NCBI RefSeq assembly: GCF_905171765.1
Contig: NC_053390.1
Span: 584,686,471 to 584,750,470 of the forward strand
Reading direction: 5' to 3'
Length of the DNA stretch: 64,000 nucleotides
Origin: Bufo bufo
Lineage: Eukaryota; Chordata; Amphibia; Anura; Bufonidae
Position numbers and translations under genes: made by a program
In this document: piece after piece, positions 43,990 to 55,777 of the stretch
How positions within the stretch are numbered: position 1 is the stretch's first letter
How the letters are laid out: each line of letters starts with the position of its first letter
Notes under the pieces: generated by a model
Database searches by the model: none
Told to the model about the DNA's origin: nothing
Seen by the model: the letters and a program-made list of their open reading frames with translations, nothing else

Positions 43990-44510
43990 TATATTACTAG
44001 AGATGAGCGAATCAAAGTTGACGAAGTGGAATTCGATCTGAATTTCAGGAAAAATTTCATTCGTCCCGAAGTCGAATTTCCTTGCGCTTCGTGGTACGAA
44101 ATCCAATTTTTTCTAAAATGGCTGCTGCACATGTTACAAAGTGAAAGTAAGAAACCCACAACGCCGTGCAGACAGTAAATCAGAAGATAGCCCGCCCCTG
44201 TGATGTCACAGCTCTATAAAAAGCCTCCTCATGACCGGTGTCCCCCAATCCAGGCACTAGGGGCAGTGATTAGATGTTCATTTAAAGATTATTCATAGTG
44301 TAGGGAAAGGATAGGTAGGCATTATCCACATTGCAGAGAGAGAGCAGGGACCAATACGGGAGTATAAAGCCTGGGTAATTGGAGCTATTCTATTACACCT
44401 TGCTGCATTAATTGGGGTTACTAAAAGCGATCTATTGCTACAGATTTTAGGTTGTTTTAAACAGTAATTTCAGTAATCCTAGCATCTGTTGTTGGGTTGA
44501 AAGTGCTGCC

Positions 44511-45020
44511 TGATACAAAAAGTTTTGGGGTGTGTTTATTTCATATATAAAAATACATCTATTCATCCTTGCCTTTGTGGTGAAAGTGCAGTCTGATACA
44601 AACAGTTTTGGGGTGTGTTCATTTTAAATATAGAAAAGTACTTCCATTCATCCTTGCTTTTGGGGTGAATTTGCAGTCTAATACAACCAGTTTTGGGGTG
44701 TGTTTATTTCATGTATAAAAGTACTGTACTTCCTTTTATCCTTGCTTTTGGGGTGAATTTGTGGCCTGATACAATCAGTTTTGGGGTGTGTTTATTTCAT
44801 GTATAAAAGTACTTCCATTCATCCTTGCTTTTGGGGTGAATTTGCAGTCTGATACAACCAGTTTTGGGATGTGTTAATTTTAAATATATAAAAGTACGTC
44901 CATTCATCCTTGCTTTTGGGGTAAATTTGCAGCCTGATACAAACAGTTTTGGGGTGTGTTTATTTCATATATAAAAGTACTTCCATTCCTCCTCGTTTCT
45001 AGAGTGAAATTGCAGTCTGA
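44511..45020. repeat. Six 82-89-bp tandem units in the hAT 5' region
   Basis: Units start at 44511, 44594, 44679, 44768, 44850 and 44935, each TGATACAAACAGTTTTGGGG then TGTGTTTATTTCATATATAA and CATTCATCCTTGCTTTTGGG. They lie just before the transposase start and may hold promoter or transposase-binding sites. Confidence 0.9.
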
Positions 45021-45051
45021 TAGTATTTTGCAGTTTCTTTGAATTTACAGT

Positions 45052-47856
45052 ATGTCAGACAGACATGTGACAGACCCTTCTTAGGGAACGGGCAGTGGAC
45101 AAAATGTTTCTGGAGCAGCCAGAAGTAGCAGCAGAAGAAGAGAAGGGGGGGGGGGGGGTGGCAGCAGCAGTCGCAGTGACAGATCTGAGCTGCCAGTGCC
45201 ATCTAGCGGTCGTGTATTGACCAGCAACCCAGAGGTCCTTAAATGGTTGACTCAGTCTTCAACTTTGTCGCAAGTGATATCAGACAGCCCCAGTCAGTAG
45301 TCCGTGGGTTCCTCATCAGGAAAAGGAGGGGGGGGGTGCAGCGTGCGCCTAAATCAGGGGATGAGCCAGCAGGGTGGTAGCATGGAGTGGTGGGGGGAAA
45401 ATGCCATACTTGGCAGTGTTGCAATTTTTAATCAAGCCGCCAGAAGATTTCAGCATGGCCATTTGCATAATCTGTGGGCAGAAGGTGAAGCGTGGCCGGG
45501 AAAAGCGTCACTGTAAAGTGGCCTGGGAAAACCGTGGTTCTAATGTAGTGACACAGCTTAAGGCAGCAAACGCTGCATCACCCAGTGGCCCACACCCCTT
45601 TTCCACAAGTCAAGACTCCACCACCTCAGCAGAAAAGAGCTGTGTTTCCTTCCCGTCATCTACTGGTCCTGATGATCCTGCTCCTCCTACTCACCATCAG
45701 TCATTTCGTCAGCAATCGATCCCAGAGGTGATTGCAAATAGACAACAATATGCGTGCACTCATCAAACGGCGCAGAAGCTGAACGTGCTCCTGGCCAAGT
45801 TGCTGGTACTACAGTCCTTCCCTTTCCATGGGGGGGACTCTGCACCTTTCAGAGAACTGATGGCTTATGCCGAGCCAAGGTGGAGAGTCCCAAGCCATTA
45901 TTACTTCTCCAAAAAGGCAGTACCAGCCCTGCCACACATGTTGAACAGAAGGTAGGCAGGTCCTTGAGCCTGTCGGTGTCTGCTAAAGTTCACAGCAGCA
46001 CCGACGTGTGGAGCTATTACTATGGTCAGGGACAATATACCGTATGTCTTTTACGGCCCACTGGGTAAATGCGTTATCTGCACAGCCACACCAGAAACTT
46101 GGCCAGGTGATGGCGCTACTGCCTCCATGGTCTCAAGCTGTAGGTCCTGCGCCAATGTCCTCCGCTGCCACCTCATACTCCAACTTGTCCTCAGCCTCCA
46201 CTATAGGCACAATTCGGAGTGCTCCTTCAGCATACCACATGTGCAGGGCACAGCGATGTCACACTGTTCTGCACCTAGTTTGCCTCGGCTGAGTCACACA
46301 GAGGAGGAACTGCTCCGCATCCTCCATCAATAAATTGAATCCTGGCTGTCCCCTCACCTACTGAAAATCGGAATCATGGTCAACAACAACAAGAAATACA
46401 TTGTGTCCGCGCTGTGTCAAGGAGGGCTGAGCCATGCGCCCTGCATGGCGCACGTGGTTCATCTGGTTGTAAAGTGGTTTCTGAAGTCTTACACCCATCT
46501 GTAAGGCATCCAGAAAATGGCCAGGAAACTGGGCATGCACTTCAGCTGCTCTCACACTGCAAAGCACACCCTTCTTGAGCTGCAAAGGCAGAATGGCATT
46601 CCCCAATATCACCTCATATGCAATGTTTCCACCCATTGGAACTCCATCCTCCACATGTTGGACTGACTATATTAGTAGAGGAAGGCCATAAACGATTTCT
46701 TGATGATGCTGGTGGACAGGAGCACTCCCCTGTGTAACTTTGACATTAGCCAGTGGCAGTTTATGTGTGACACCTGCCGTTTGCTCAAGCCCTTGAGGAG
46801 GCCACTTTATTTGTCAGTCACCTGGACTACGGGATAAACAACATCATTCCACTTCTTCATGTTCTGGAACAGATGCTGCTAAATTTGTCTGGTCAGGAGA
46901 CAAGAGACGTGGCGCCTACACCTCATGGCCACCTGAGCCCTGTGGGGGCTGAACTGGAGGAGGAGGAGGAGATCTACATGCAAGCAATGTATACAGAAAT
47001 GGGTGTTTTTTTTTGCAGAAGTGACAGGAGAGGAGGAGCAGGAGGAGGTAGAGAACGATGAGGAAGACCAAGCAGATGACCCAGAGAAATATTGGCAGTA
47101 TGCAGTGGAGATAAGGGAAGGGAGTCCCTTTGGCCCCCTTGCGCAAATGGCCCAATCCATGCTCGTTTGCTTGTGTAGTGACAGCCGAATTGTCACAGTT
47201 CGGGAGAGGGATGACTACTGGCTCTCCACCATGTTAGACCCTCTCTACCGCTCCAAAATGGGGGCCTTTTTTACATCCGCTGACAGGGAGGATAAACTGG
47301 ACTACTATCGAGACATCCTATGTAGTCAGTTGGCTGCTGCCTATGTGCACCATCACCCATCCTTACGAAGGTCTGCCCGGGGGGCCATCTGTGCTCACAT
47401 TCCACTGCCATGGCTGCTGGAGGGGGGTGGGGGGCAGGAGCAGTATCAGCTCCATCAGCAGCAACTTTAGTTTAGAATCACTGATGAGCACTTTTCTTCA
47501 CCCACCTAGTGAAGAAAGCACTCACCAGCAGCAGCAAGACATGGGACAGAATCTAAAACCAGCAGATGGTGGCATACTTGGACTGCACCATGCCATCCCA
47601 CATCGAAGATCCCTTGGACTACTGGGCTGCCAAACTTGATGCGTGGGTGCTACTAGCCGAGTTTACCATGGATAAGCTTTCCTGTCTGGCCAGTAGTGTG
47701 GGATCAGAGCAGGTGTTTTGTGTGGCTGGGGGCATAGTTACCGAAAGGAGAACTCGACTTTCCACCAAAAATGTGGAGAGACTGACCTTTGTAAAGATGA
47801 ATCAGGCGTGGATCAGCCAGGATTTCCACACGCCAGTACCTGATGCATCAGACTAG
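45052..47856 (+). pseudogene. hAT transposase with BED finger, copy 3
   Basis: ATG 45052 (MSDRHVTDPS, then TAG) is preceded by TTTGAATTTACAG, possibly a splice acceptor. A damaged BED finger (AICIICGQKVKRG, about 45455) is followed by TAQKLNVLLAKLLVLQSF (about 45766) and FYGPLGK/TDVWSYYYGQGQYTV, the first catalytic region (about 46000-46050). Further on come APCMAHVVHLVVKWFL (46439-46486) and THWNSILHML (46632-46661). An acidic stretch (46945-47080) leads to the dimerisation domain LSCLASSVGSEQVFCVAGG, RTRLSTKNVERLTFVKMNQA (about 47670-47810) and TAG at 47854. Multiple stops and at least five frame changes disable it. Domain order matches copy 1. Confidence 0.86.
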
Positions 47857-49030
47857 ATCATTCTGGGTGCCATACCCAAACTTTGTCAGAAGAGACCTAT
47901 TTCTTCTGGCCAACTGTTTCAGCCACTATTCGGATGTTGCCACTCGCCTGATGCCACATATCTGCTGCCATGTGCTCTTACTGCCACCCACCATTTTGTG
48001 CTATTACTGCCACTGCTTTTGCCCCCCACCTCAGCACTCTGTCACTGGGCCACTGTATTGACTCCTCCTGCTGTTGCCACCTCACCACACTGTCACTGGG
48101 CCACTGTGTTGACTCCTCATGCTGTTGCCACCTATTGTTCCTATTTGGCCTTGTTGACATCACCATTTATTTTACCCTTCTTCTGATCTGTCAGAAGGAC
48201 GGAAAAATGAGAAACGCAACAGATCCTGTATTTGGAGCAGCTGTAAGGCCTGTATTACTCAGTCCCTATTTTGCATCAGGATTGTGTCATGATTTGGAAG
48301 CCAAAAGCAGGAGTGGGTACAAAAGAAGACATGTAAATATTCAATTCACGTGTTATCTCTGTTTTGTCTCCACTCCTGTTTATTTTTTTTGGCCTTAGTA
48401 ATACTGATGGATAACTGAGCAAATGCTGACCGTGTGAAGGGGGATGCTCAAAAGATAGGATCTGTTTTTTGGGTTTGTTCTTATGACGGATGAGAAGAAG
48501 GGCAAAATAAACAGTGACATCAACACAAACTTACTCCTGACACCCTCTCCGCTCTCTCTGGTTACATTACTTGTCTCAATGTGTAACAGAACAGGTTCTG
48601 TAGAAATCTATGGGAAATCAGCTGATGATGGTGTAAAAGGAGTGCGCTCTTTCACTCTATAGTAGAATCTTGGGCCACTGCACGGTTCTTTATACCTGAC
48701 GTTAAAATTTACCTGTACTTGAGTTATTTGGTCGGGTTTGGCCCTGGAACTGATCAAATGAGTGAAGTGTGAAGTAATTTTAAGAGTGATGCCTGTCATG
48801 CGGGTCATACTGACTCACAGTACTGTTTCACTAGCACAGCGGACTCCCTATGCATGTTTCTGCAATGTACAGTGTTCTACACCACTATACGTGCACTCAG
48901 CAGCAAGGAAATAGCTGTTTTTTAATGTGATTTGTCACAAATAAATTCGGATCGAATCAAATCTTTTTGGGAAGTTTGGTGAACCGTCCAAATCGGATTT
49001 TTGAAAAATTCACTAATTTCTTCATATTAC

Positions 49031-49262
49031 CTCTTATATGTGCTCCTTTATGTACATTACCTCTTATATGTACCCCCTTCATGTATAGTGCCTTTTATAC
49101 TGTATGTGTTCCCCTTATGTATAGTGCCTCTTATATGTGCCCGCTTTAAGTATAGTGCCTCTGGTATATGCCCCCTTTATGTATAGTGCCTCTTATATGT
49201 GCCCCCATTATGTATAGCACTTCGTATAGTACCTCTTACAGTATATGTGCCTCCATTATTTA
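49031..49262. repeat. 30/31-bp minisatellite, segment 3
   Basis: The same CCTCTTATATGTGC units as segments 1 and 2, resuming exactly after the hAT target duplication. Confidence 0.9.
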
Positions 49263-50401
49263 TAGGGCCTATAGATGCAATGGGTAAATATAGTATATTC
49301 AGTGTTCTGTCTTCATACAGATTCACACAGTGTGCAGTCTGACATTCTGCATAAACCATTCCTGTCTTCCAAATAAGAGGACTGTTCTTTGTAGTCTAAC
49401 TTGTTTATTGGTAAAACAGGATTGTTGATTGGTAAAACTACAAGAATACAAATAGCATGTATAAGTATAAAGTATAGATAGCATGTACTATAACATTTGC
49501 ATTAACACTGAAGCACATGGTAAAATGGCTCCCTGTACATAAGATTACATGTCTAGCTAACAGTACTAACAACTCCCTGAGTAAAAACTACTACTAGCTG
49601 AACAGTTCTGCATAACATGATGTCCCTGAAACAAAGGTAGATCTCTCACCAGATATGATTTTACAAGGATGGTGGAGTTTGATAAGGAGATATGCAAAAG
49701 TCATAGTTGGTAGAATCGTTGTAGATGAAATAAAATTTAAAAATGTATTAGATATGCGTTAAAATAAAGGGCAGGGTATGTAAGGCCCTACCTCAATATA
49801 TACAAACACAAAAAATTAAAAGTAAATTATTGACCCTCTGAACTGCTAAGGAGGGCAGCCAAATTACCCCTCAGTGCTCCTTTACATGTCTAAAGTGGGA
49901 TTACTGGCTGTCCAGAATGATCCTCTATAGAGTGTATGTAAATAGTAACATTGTACACTCTTCAGTACATTCAAGCTGGTATTCACCGCTGAAATTGCGG
50001 TAGCATAGTATATCATCAGGACATTACCAGCTACTGCAAGTTCAGAGGTGATAGTGCAGTAAGCCGCATTGGACTAATGCACACTGACGCAACAATATGC
50101 ACTGACTGGGTCAGGTGTAAATGATAGTTAAGAGTTTTGTTCGTGATGCAAATTGCAGTGTGCGCAGGTTACAGTCTCAGGGCCCTTTAAGGTGTTGCAA
50201 CTCACGTACCAGATTAGGAATGCCAGAGTGGGGTAATGTCTCTGTTTAGTAGTAGGTATAGTGTCAACGGTGTCTCCTACCTGGGTACGGCTGGACTCCT
50301 GGATCCTGGCTCACTTGCAATAAATGAGTGTGTTGCTAGTAGGAGTAATTGAGGGTTTTAGTAGCAGTAAATGAGATCCAGACTTGTAATATAATTCAAC
50401 T
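49263..50401. other. Unassigned sequence containing one copy of a 340-bp inverted repeat
   Basis: A direct duplication of GATTGTTGATTGGTAAAAC-like sequence lies near 49405-49440. The part 49721-50072 is the inverse of 58476-58817. The rest shows no recognised feature. Confidence 0.4.
49721..50072 (-). repeat. Inverted repeat, left copy (partner 58476-58817)
   Basis: Begins TGTAGATGAAATAAAATTT and includes TTAGCAGTTC-type blocks (inverse of CCTCCTTAGCAGTTCAGAGG at 58681-58700). Similarity is high over about 340 bases with small differences. The partner is 8.4 kb away in opposite orientation. Confidence 0.85.
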
Positions 50402-50749
50402 TATTAATCGAAATTTAACGATTTTTTGGCAAAAAAATGACATTTTTCACTTTCAGTTGTAAAATTTTGCAAAAAAAAACGAGATCCATATATAAATTTT
50501 GCTCTAAATTTATTGTTCTACATGTCTTTGATAAAAAAAATGTTTGGGTAAAAAAAAAATGGTTTGGGTAAAAGTTATAGCGTTTACAAACTATGGTACA
50601 AAAATGTGAATTTCCGCTTTTTGAAGCAGCTCTGACTTTCTGAGCACCTGTCATGTTTTCTGAGGTTCTACAATGCCCAGACAGTACAAACACCCCACAA
50701 ATGACCCCATTTCGGAAAGTAGACACCCTAAGGTATTCGCTGATGGGCA

Positions 50750-53700
50750 TAGTGAGTTCATAGAACTTTTTATTTTTTGTCACAAGTTAGCGGAAAATGA
50801 TGATTTTTATTTATTTTTTTCTTACAAAGTCTCATATTCCACTAACTTGTGACAAAAAATAAAAACTTCTATGAACTCACTATGCCCATCAGCGAATACC
50901 TTGGGGTCTCTTCTTTCCATAATGGGGTCACTTGTGGGGTAGTTATACTGCCCTGGCATTCTAGGGGCCCAAATGTGTGGTAAGGAGTTTGAAATCAAAT
51001 TCTGTAATAAATCGCCGGTGAAATCCGAAAGGTGCTCTTTGGAATGTGGGCCCCTTTGCCCACCTAGGCTGCAAAAAAGGGTCACACATGTGGTATCTCC
51101 GTATTCAGGAGAAGTTGGGGAATGTGTTTTGAGGTGTCATTTTACATATACCCATGCTGGGTGAGATAAATATCTTGGTCAAATGACAACTTTGTATAAA
51201 AAAATGGGAAAAGTTGTCTTTTGCCAAGATATTTCTCTCACCCAGCATGGGTATATGTAAAATGACACCCCAAAACACATTGCCCAACTTCTCTTGAATA
51301 CGGAGATACCAGATGTGTGACACTTTTTTGCAGCCTAGGTGGGCAAAGGGGCCCATATTCCAAAGAGCACCTTTCGGATTTCACTGGTCATTTTTTACAG
51401 AATTTGATTTCAAACTCCTTACCACACATTTGGGCCCCTAGAATGCCAGGGCAGTCTAACTACCCCACAAGTGACCCCATTTTGGAAAGAAGACACCCCA
51501 AGGTATTCGCTGATGGGCATAGTGAGTTCATGGAAGTTTTTATTTTTTGTCACAAGTTAGTGGAATATGAGACTTTGTATTAAAAAAAAAAAAAATCATC
51601 ATTTTCCACTAACTTGTGACAAAAAATAAAAAATTCTAGGAACTTGCCATGCCCCTCACGGAATACCTTGGGGTGTCTTCTTTCCAAAATGGGGTCACTT
51701 GTGGGGTAGTTATACTGCCCTGGCATTCTAGGGGCCCAAATGTGTGGTAAGGAGTTTGAAATCAAATTCTGTAAAAAATGACCAGTGAAATCCGAAAGGT
51801 GCTCTTTGGAATGTGGGCCCCTTTGCCCACCTAGGCTGCAAAAAAGTGCCACACATGTGGTATCTCCGTATTCAGGAGAAGTTGGGGAATGTGTTTTGGG
51901 GTGTCATTTTACATATACCCATGCTGGGTGAGATAAATATCTTGGTCAAATGCCAACTTTGTATAAAAAAATGGGAAAAGTTGTCTTTTGCCAAGATATT
52001 TCTCTCACCCAGCATGGGTATATGTAAAATGACACCCCAAAACACATTCCCCAACTTCTCCTGAATACGGAGATACCACATGTGTATCACTTTTTTGCAG
52101 CCTAGGTGGGCAAAGGGGCCCACATTCCAAAGAGCACCTTTCGGATTTCACTGGTCATTTTTTACAGAATTTGATTTCAAACTCCTTACCACACATTTGG
52201 GCCCCTAGGATGCCAGGGCAGTATAACTACCCCACAAGTGACCCCATTTTGGAAAGAAGACACCCCAAGGTATTCGCTGATGGGCATAGTGAGTTCATGG
52301 AAGTTTTTATTTTTTGTCACAAGCTAGTGGAATATGAGACTTTGTAAGGAAAAAAAAAAAAAAATAATCTGCATTTTCCACTAACTTGTGACAAAAAATA
52401 AAAAATTCTAGGAACTTGCCATGCCCCTCACGGAATACCTTGGGGTGTCTTCTTTCCAAAATGGGGTCACTTGTGGGGTAGTTATACTGCCCTGGCATTC
52501 TAGGGGCCCAAATGTGTGGTAAGGAGTTTGAAATCAAATTCTGTAAAAAATGACCAGTGAAATCCGAAAGGTGCTCTTTGGAATGTGGGCCCCTTTGCCC
52601 ACCTAGGCTGCAAAAAAGTGCCACACATGTGGTATCTCCGTATTCAGGAGAAGTTGGGGAATGTGTTTTGGGGTGTCATTTTACATATACCCATGCTGGG
52701 TGAGATAAATATCTTGGTCAAATGCCAACTTTGTATAAAAAAATGGGAAAAGTTGTCTTTTGCCAAGATATTTCTCTCACCCAGCATGGGTATATGTAAA
52801 ATGACACCCCAAAACACATTCCCCAACTTCTCCTGAATACGGAGATACCACATGTGTATCACTTTTTTGCAGCCTAGGTGGGCAAAGGGGCCCACATTCC
52901 AAAGAGCACCTTTCGGATTTCACTGGTCATTTTTTACAGAATTTGATTTCAAACTCCTTACCACACATTTGGGCCCCTAGAATGCCAGGGCAGTATAACT
53001 ACCCCACAAGTGACCCCATTTTGGAAAGAAGACACCCCAAGGTATTCGCTGATGGGCATAGTGAGTTCATGGAAGTTTTTATTTTTTGTCACAAGTTAAT
53101 GGAATATGAGACTTTGTAAGGAAAAAAAAATAAATAAAAAAATCATCATTTTCCACTAACTTGTGACAAAAAATAAAAAATTCTAGGAACTTGCCATGCC
53201 CCTCACGGAATACCTTGGGGTGTCTTCTTTCCAAAATGGGGTCACTTGTGGGTAGTTATACTGCCCTGGCATTTTCCAGGGCCCCTAATGTGTGGTAAGT
53301 AAGTAAATGACCTGTGAAATCCGAAAGGTGCTCTTTGGAATGTGGGCCCCTTTGCCCACCTAGGCTGCAAAAAAGTGCCACACATGTGGTATCGCCGTAC
53401 GCCGGGGAATGTGTTTTGGGGTGTCATTTTACATATACCCATGCTGGGTGAGATAAATATCTTGGTCAAATGCCAACTTTGTATAAAAAAATGGGAAAAG
53501 TTGTCTTTTGCCAAGATATTTCTCTCACCCATCATGGGAATATGTAAAATGACACCCCAAAACACATTCCTCAACTTCTCCTGAGTACGGCGATACCACA
53601 TGTGTGACACTTTTTTGCAGCCTAGATGCGCAAAGGGGCCCACATTCCATTTATGAGGGCATTTTTAGACATTTGGATCCCAGACTTCTTCTCACGCTTT

Positions 53701-53960
53701 AGGGCCCCTAGAATGCCAGGGCAGTATAAATACCCCACATGTGACCCCATTTTGGAAAGAAGACACCCCAAGGTATTCAATGAGGGGCATGGCGAGTTCA
53801 TAGAATTTTTTTTTTTTTGGCACAAGTTAGCGGAAATTGATTTTATTTATTTTTTTCTCACAAAGTCTCCCTTTCCGCTAACTTGGGACAAAAATTTCAA
53901 TCTTTCATGGACTCAATATGCCCCTCACGGAATACCTGGGGGTGTCTTCTTTCCGAAATG
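50750..53960. repeat. Tandem array of about 770-bp palindromic units
   Basis: The landmark CCACTAACTTGTGAC recurs at about 50839, 51606, 52379 and 53153 (spacing 767, 773 and 774), with a diverged TCCGCTAACTTGGGAC near 53872. Each unit has two symmetry centres. One is around AAAATGGGAAAAGTTGTC, flanked by TACCCATGCTGGGTGAGA and its inverse. The other lies between GTCACAAGTTAGTGGA and its inverse. Units two and three are nearly identical. Frames such as GPFAHLGCKKVPHMWYLR recur on both strands purely because of the palindromy. Confidence 0.93.
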
Positions 53961-54164
53961 GGGTCACATGTGGGGTATTTATACTGCCCTGGCATTCTAG
54001 GGGCCCTAAAGCGTGAGAAGAAGTCTAGAATATAAATGTCTAAAAATTTTTACGCATTTGGATTCCGTGAGGGGTATGGTGAGTTCATGTGAGATTTAAT
54101 TTTTTGACACAAGTTAGTGGAATATGAGACTTTGTAAGAAAAAAAATATAATTTCCGCTAACTT

Positions 54165-55020
54165 GGGCCAAAAAAATGTCTGAATGGAGCCTTACAGAGG
54201 GGTGATCAATGACAGGGGGGTGATCAATGACAGGGGGGTGATCAGGGAGTCTATATGGGGTGATCACCACAGTCATTGATCACGCCCCTGTAAGGCTCCA
54301 TTCAGACGTCCGTATGCGTTTTGCGGATCCGATCCATTTATCAGTGGATCCGTAAAAATCATGCGGACATCTGAATGGAGCTTTACAGGGGGGGGGGGTG
54401 ATCAATGACAGGGGGGTGATCAGGGAGTCTATATGGGGTGATCACCACAGTTATTGATCACGCCCCTGTAAGGCTCCATTCAGACGTCCGTATGCGTTTT
54501 GCGGATCCGATCCATCTATCAGTGGATCCGTAAAAATCATGCGGACGTCTGAATGGAGCTTTACAGGGGGGTGATCAATGACAGGGGGGTAATCAATGAC
54601 AGGGGGGGTGATCAGGGAGTCTATATGGGGTGATCACCACAGTCATTGATCACGCCCCTGTAAGGTTCCATTCAGACGTCCGTATGCGTTTTTCGGATCC
54701 GATCCATCTATCAGTGGATCCGTAAAAATCATGCGGACATCTGAATGGAGCTTTTCAGGGGGGTGATCAATGACAGGGGGGTAATCAATGACAGGGGGGT
54801 GATCAGGGAGTCTATATGGGGTGATCACCACAGTCATTGATCACGCCCCTGTAAGGCTCCATTCAGACATCCGTGTGCGTTTTGCGGATCCGATCCATCT
54901 ATCAGTGGATCCGTAAAAATCATGTGGACGTCTAAATGGAGCTTTACAGGGGGGTGATTAATGACAGGGGGGTAATCAATGACAGGGGGGTGATCAGGGA
55001 GTCTATATGGGGTGATCAGG
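54165..55020. repeat. Tandem array of 178-192-bp units
   Basis: TGATCACCACAGTCATTGAT recurs at 54261, 54439, 54631 and 54822. Each unit includes GGATCCGATCCATC with TCAGTGGATCC (a small inverted repeat) and one or more GGGGTGATCAATGACAG subunits. It lies between the 770-bp array and the GC-rich right end. Confidence 0.93.
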
Positions 55021-55777
55021 GGTGATCAAGGGTGATCAAGGGTGAATAAGGGGTTAATAAGTGACAGGGGGGGGTGTAGTGTAGTGTAGTGGTGCTTGGT
55101 GCAACATATTACTGAGCTGCCTGTGTCCTCTGGTGGTCGATCTAAACAAAGGGGACCACCAGAGGACCAGGTAGCAGGTATACTAGACGCTGTTATCAAA
55201 ACAGCGTCTAATATACCTGTTAGGGGTTAAAGAAAATCACATCTCCAGCCTGCCAGCGAACGATCGCCGCTGGCAGGCTGGAGATCCACTCGCTTACCTT
55301 CCGATCCTGTGAACGCGCGCGCCTGTGTGCGCGCGTTCACAGGAAATCTCGCGTCTCACGAGATGACGCGTAGATGCGTGATTGTGCGCAGCTCTGCCAC
55401 CTCCGGAACGCGAATCTGCGTTAGAGGGGTTATCCGAGTTATTTTTTTGTTCTTTCTATGTTCCTAACTGGGCAAATGTAACAGCTTTCCAATTCACTCA
55501 CATTATCTCCGGTGGGTGGTTTCTCAGATTTCACTGAGGGTCACATGACCTGTGATGTCAGCTTCTCTCCCTGCTTTGATAAAGGTCGTTTGCTGGCCAC
55601 GCCCCCTTCACTCTGCTCTCTGCTAGGATTGTTAACCCCTTCAGCTGCACAGACTCAGGGCTGAAGTGTTTACTGTGTAGCTGCAGGCATGAGGAGACAA
55701 ATGCTGTGCACAGGAGCTGACAGAGAAGTTCTGCAAAGCTTTACAGGTAGGGGGAAGATCCTGTGTGTATTAGCAGT

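Larger units (their letters stand above)
43998..49022 (+). mobile_element. Complete hAT transposon, copy 3
   Basis: The left end TAGAGATGAGCGAAT and right end ATTCACTAATTTCTT pair at 11 of 15 positions. TATATTAC (43990-43997) and CATATTAC (49023-49030) form an 8-base duplication with one difference, as hAT makes. Length is 5025 bp. Contents: 83-85-bp tandem units (44511-45020), broken transposase (45052-47856), then a 1.1-kb 3' region. It splits the 30/31-bp minisatellite. Confidence 0.85.
50402..55420. mobile_element. Large TTAA-type non-autonomous composite (piggyBac-like), ends damaged
   Basis: Layout parallels the element at 27605: AT-rich repeated middle with TTTCTTTCCAAAATGGGGTC and GGGCATAGTGAGTTCATGGA, then a GC-rich right part with inverted segments (CCAGCCTGCCAGCG with CGCTGGCAGGCTGG, 55231-55283; GTGAACGCGCGCG with CGCGCGTTCAC). 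The right end at about 55420 stops at TCTGCGTTAG where the next element is inserted. The left end was not found. No transposase. Confidence 0.55.

Noticed and set aside
51317..53643. Repeated frames of about 83 residues on both strands
   Set aside because: Identical because of the 770-bp tandem palindromic units; not protein genes.
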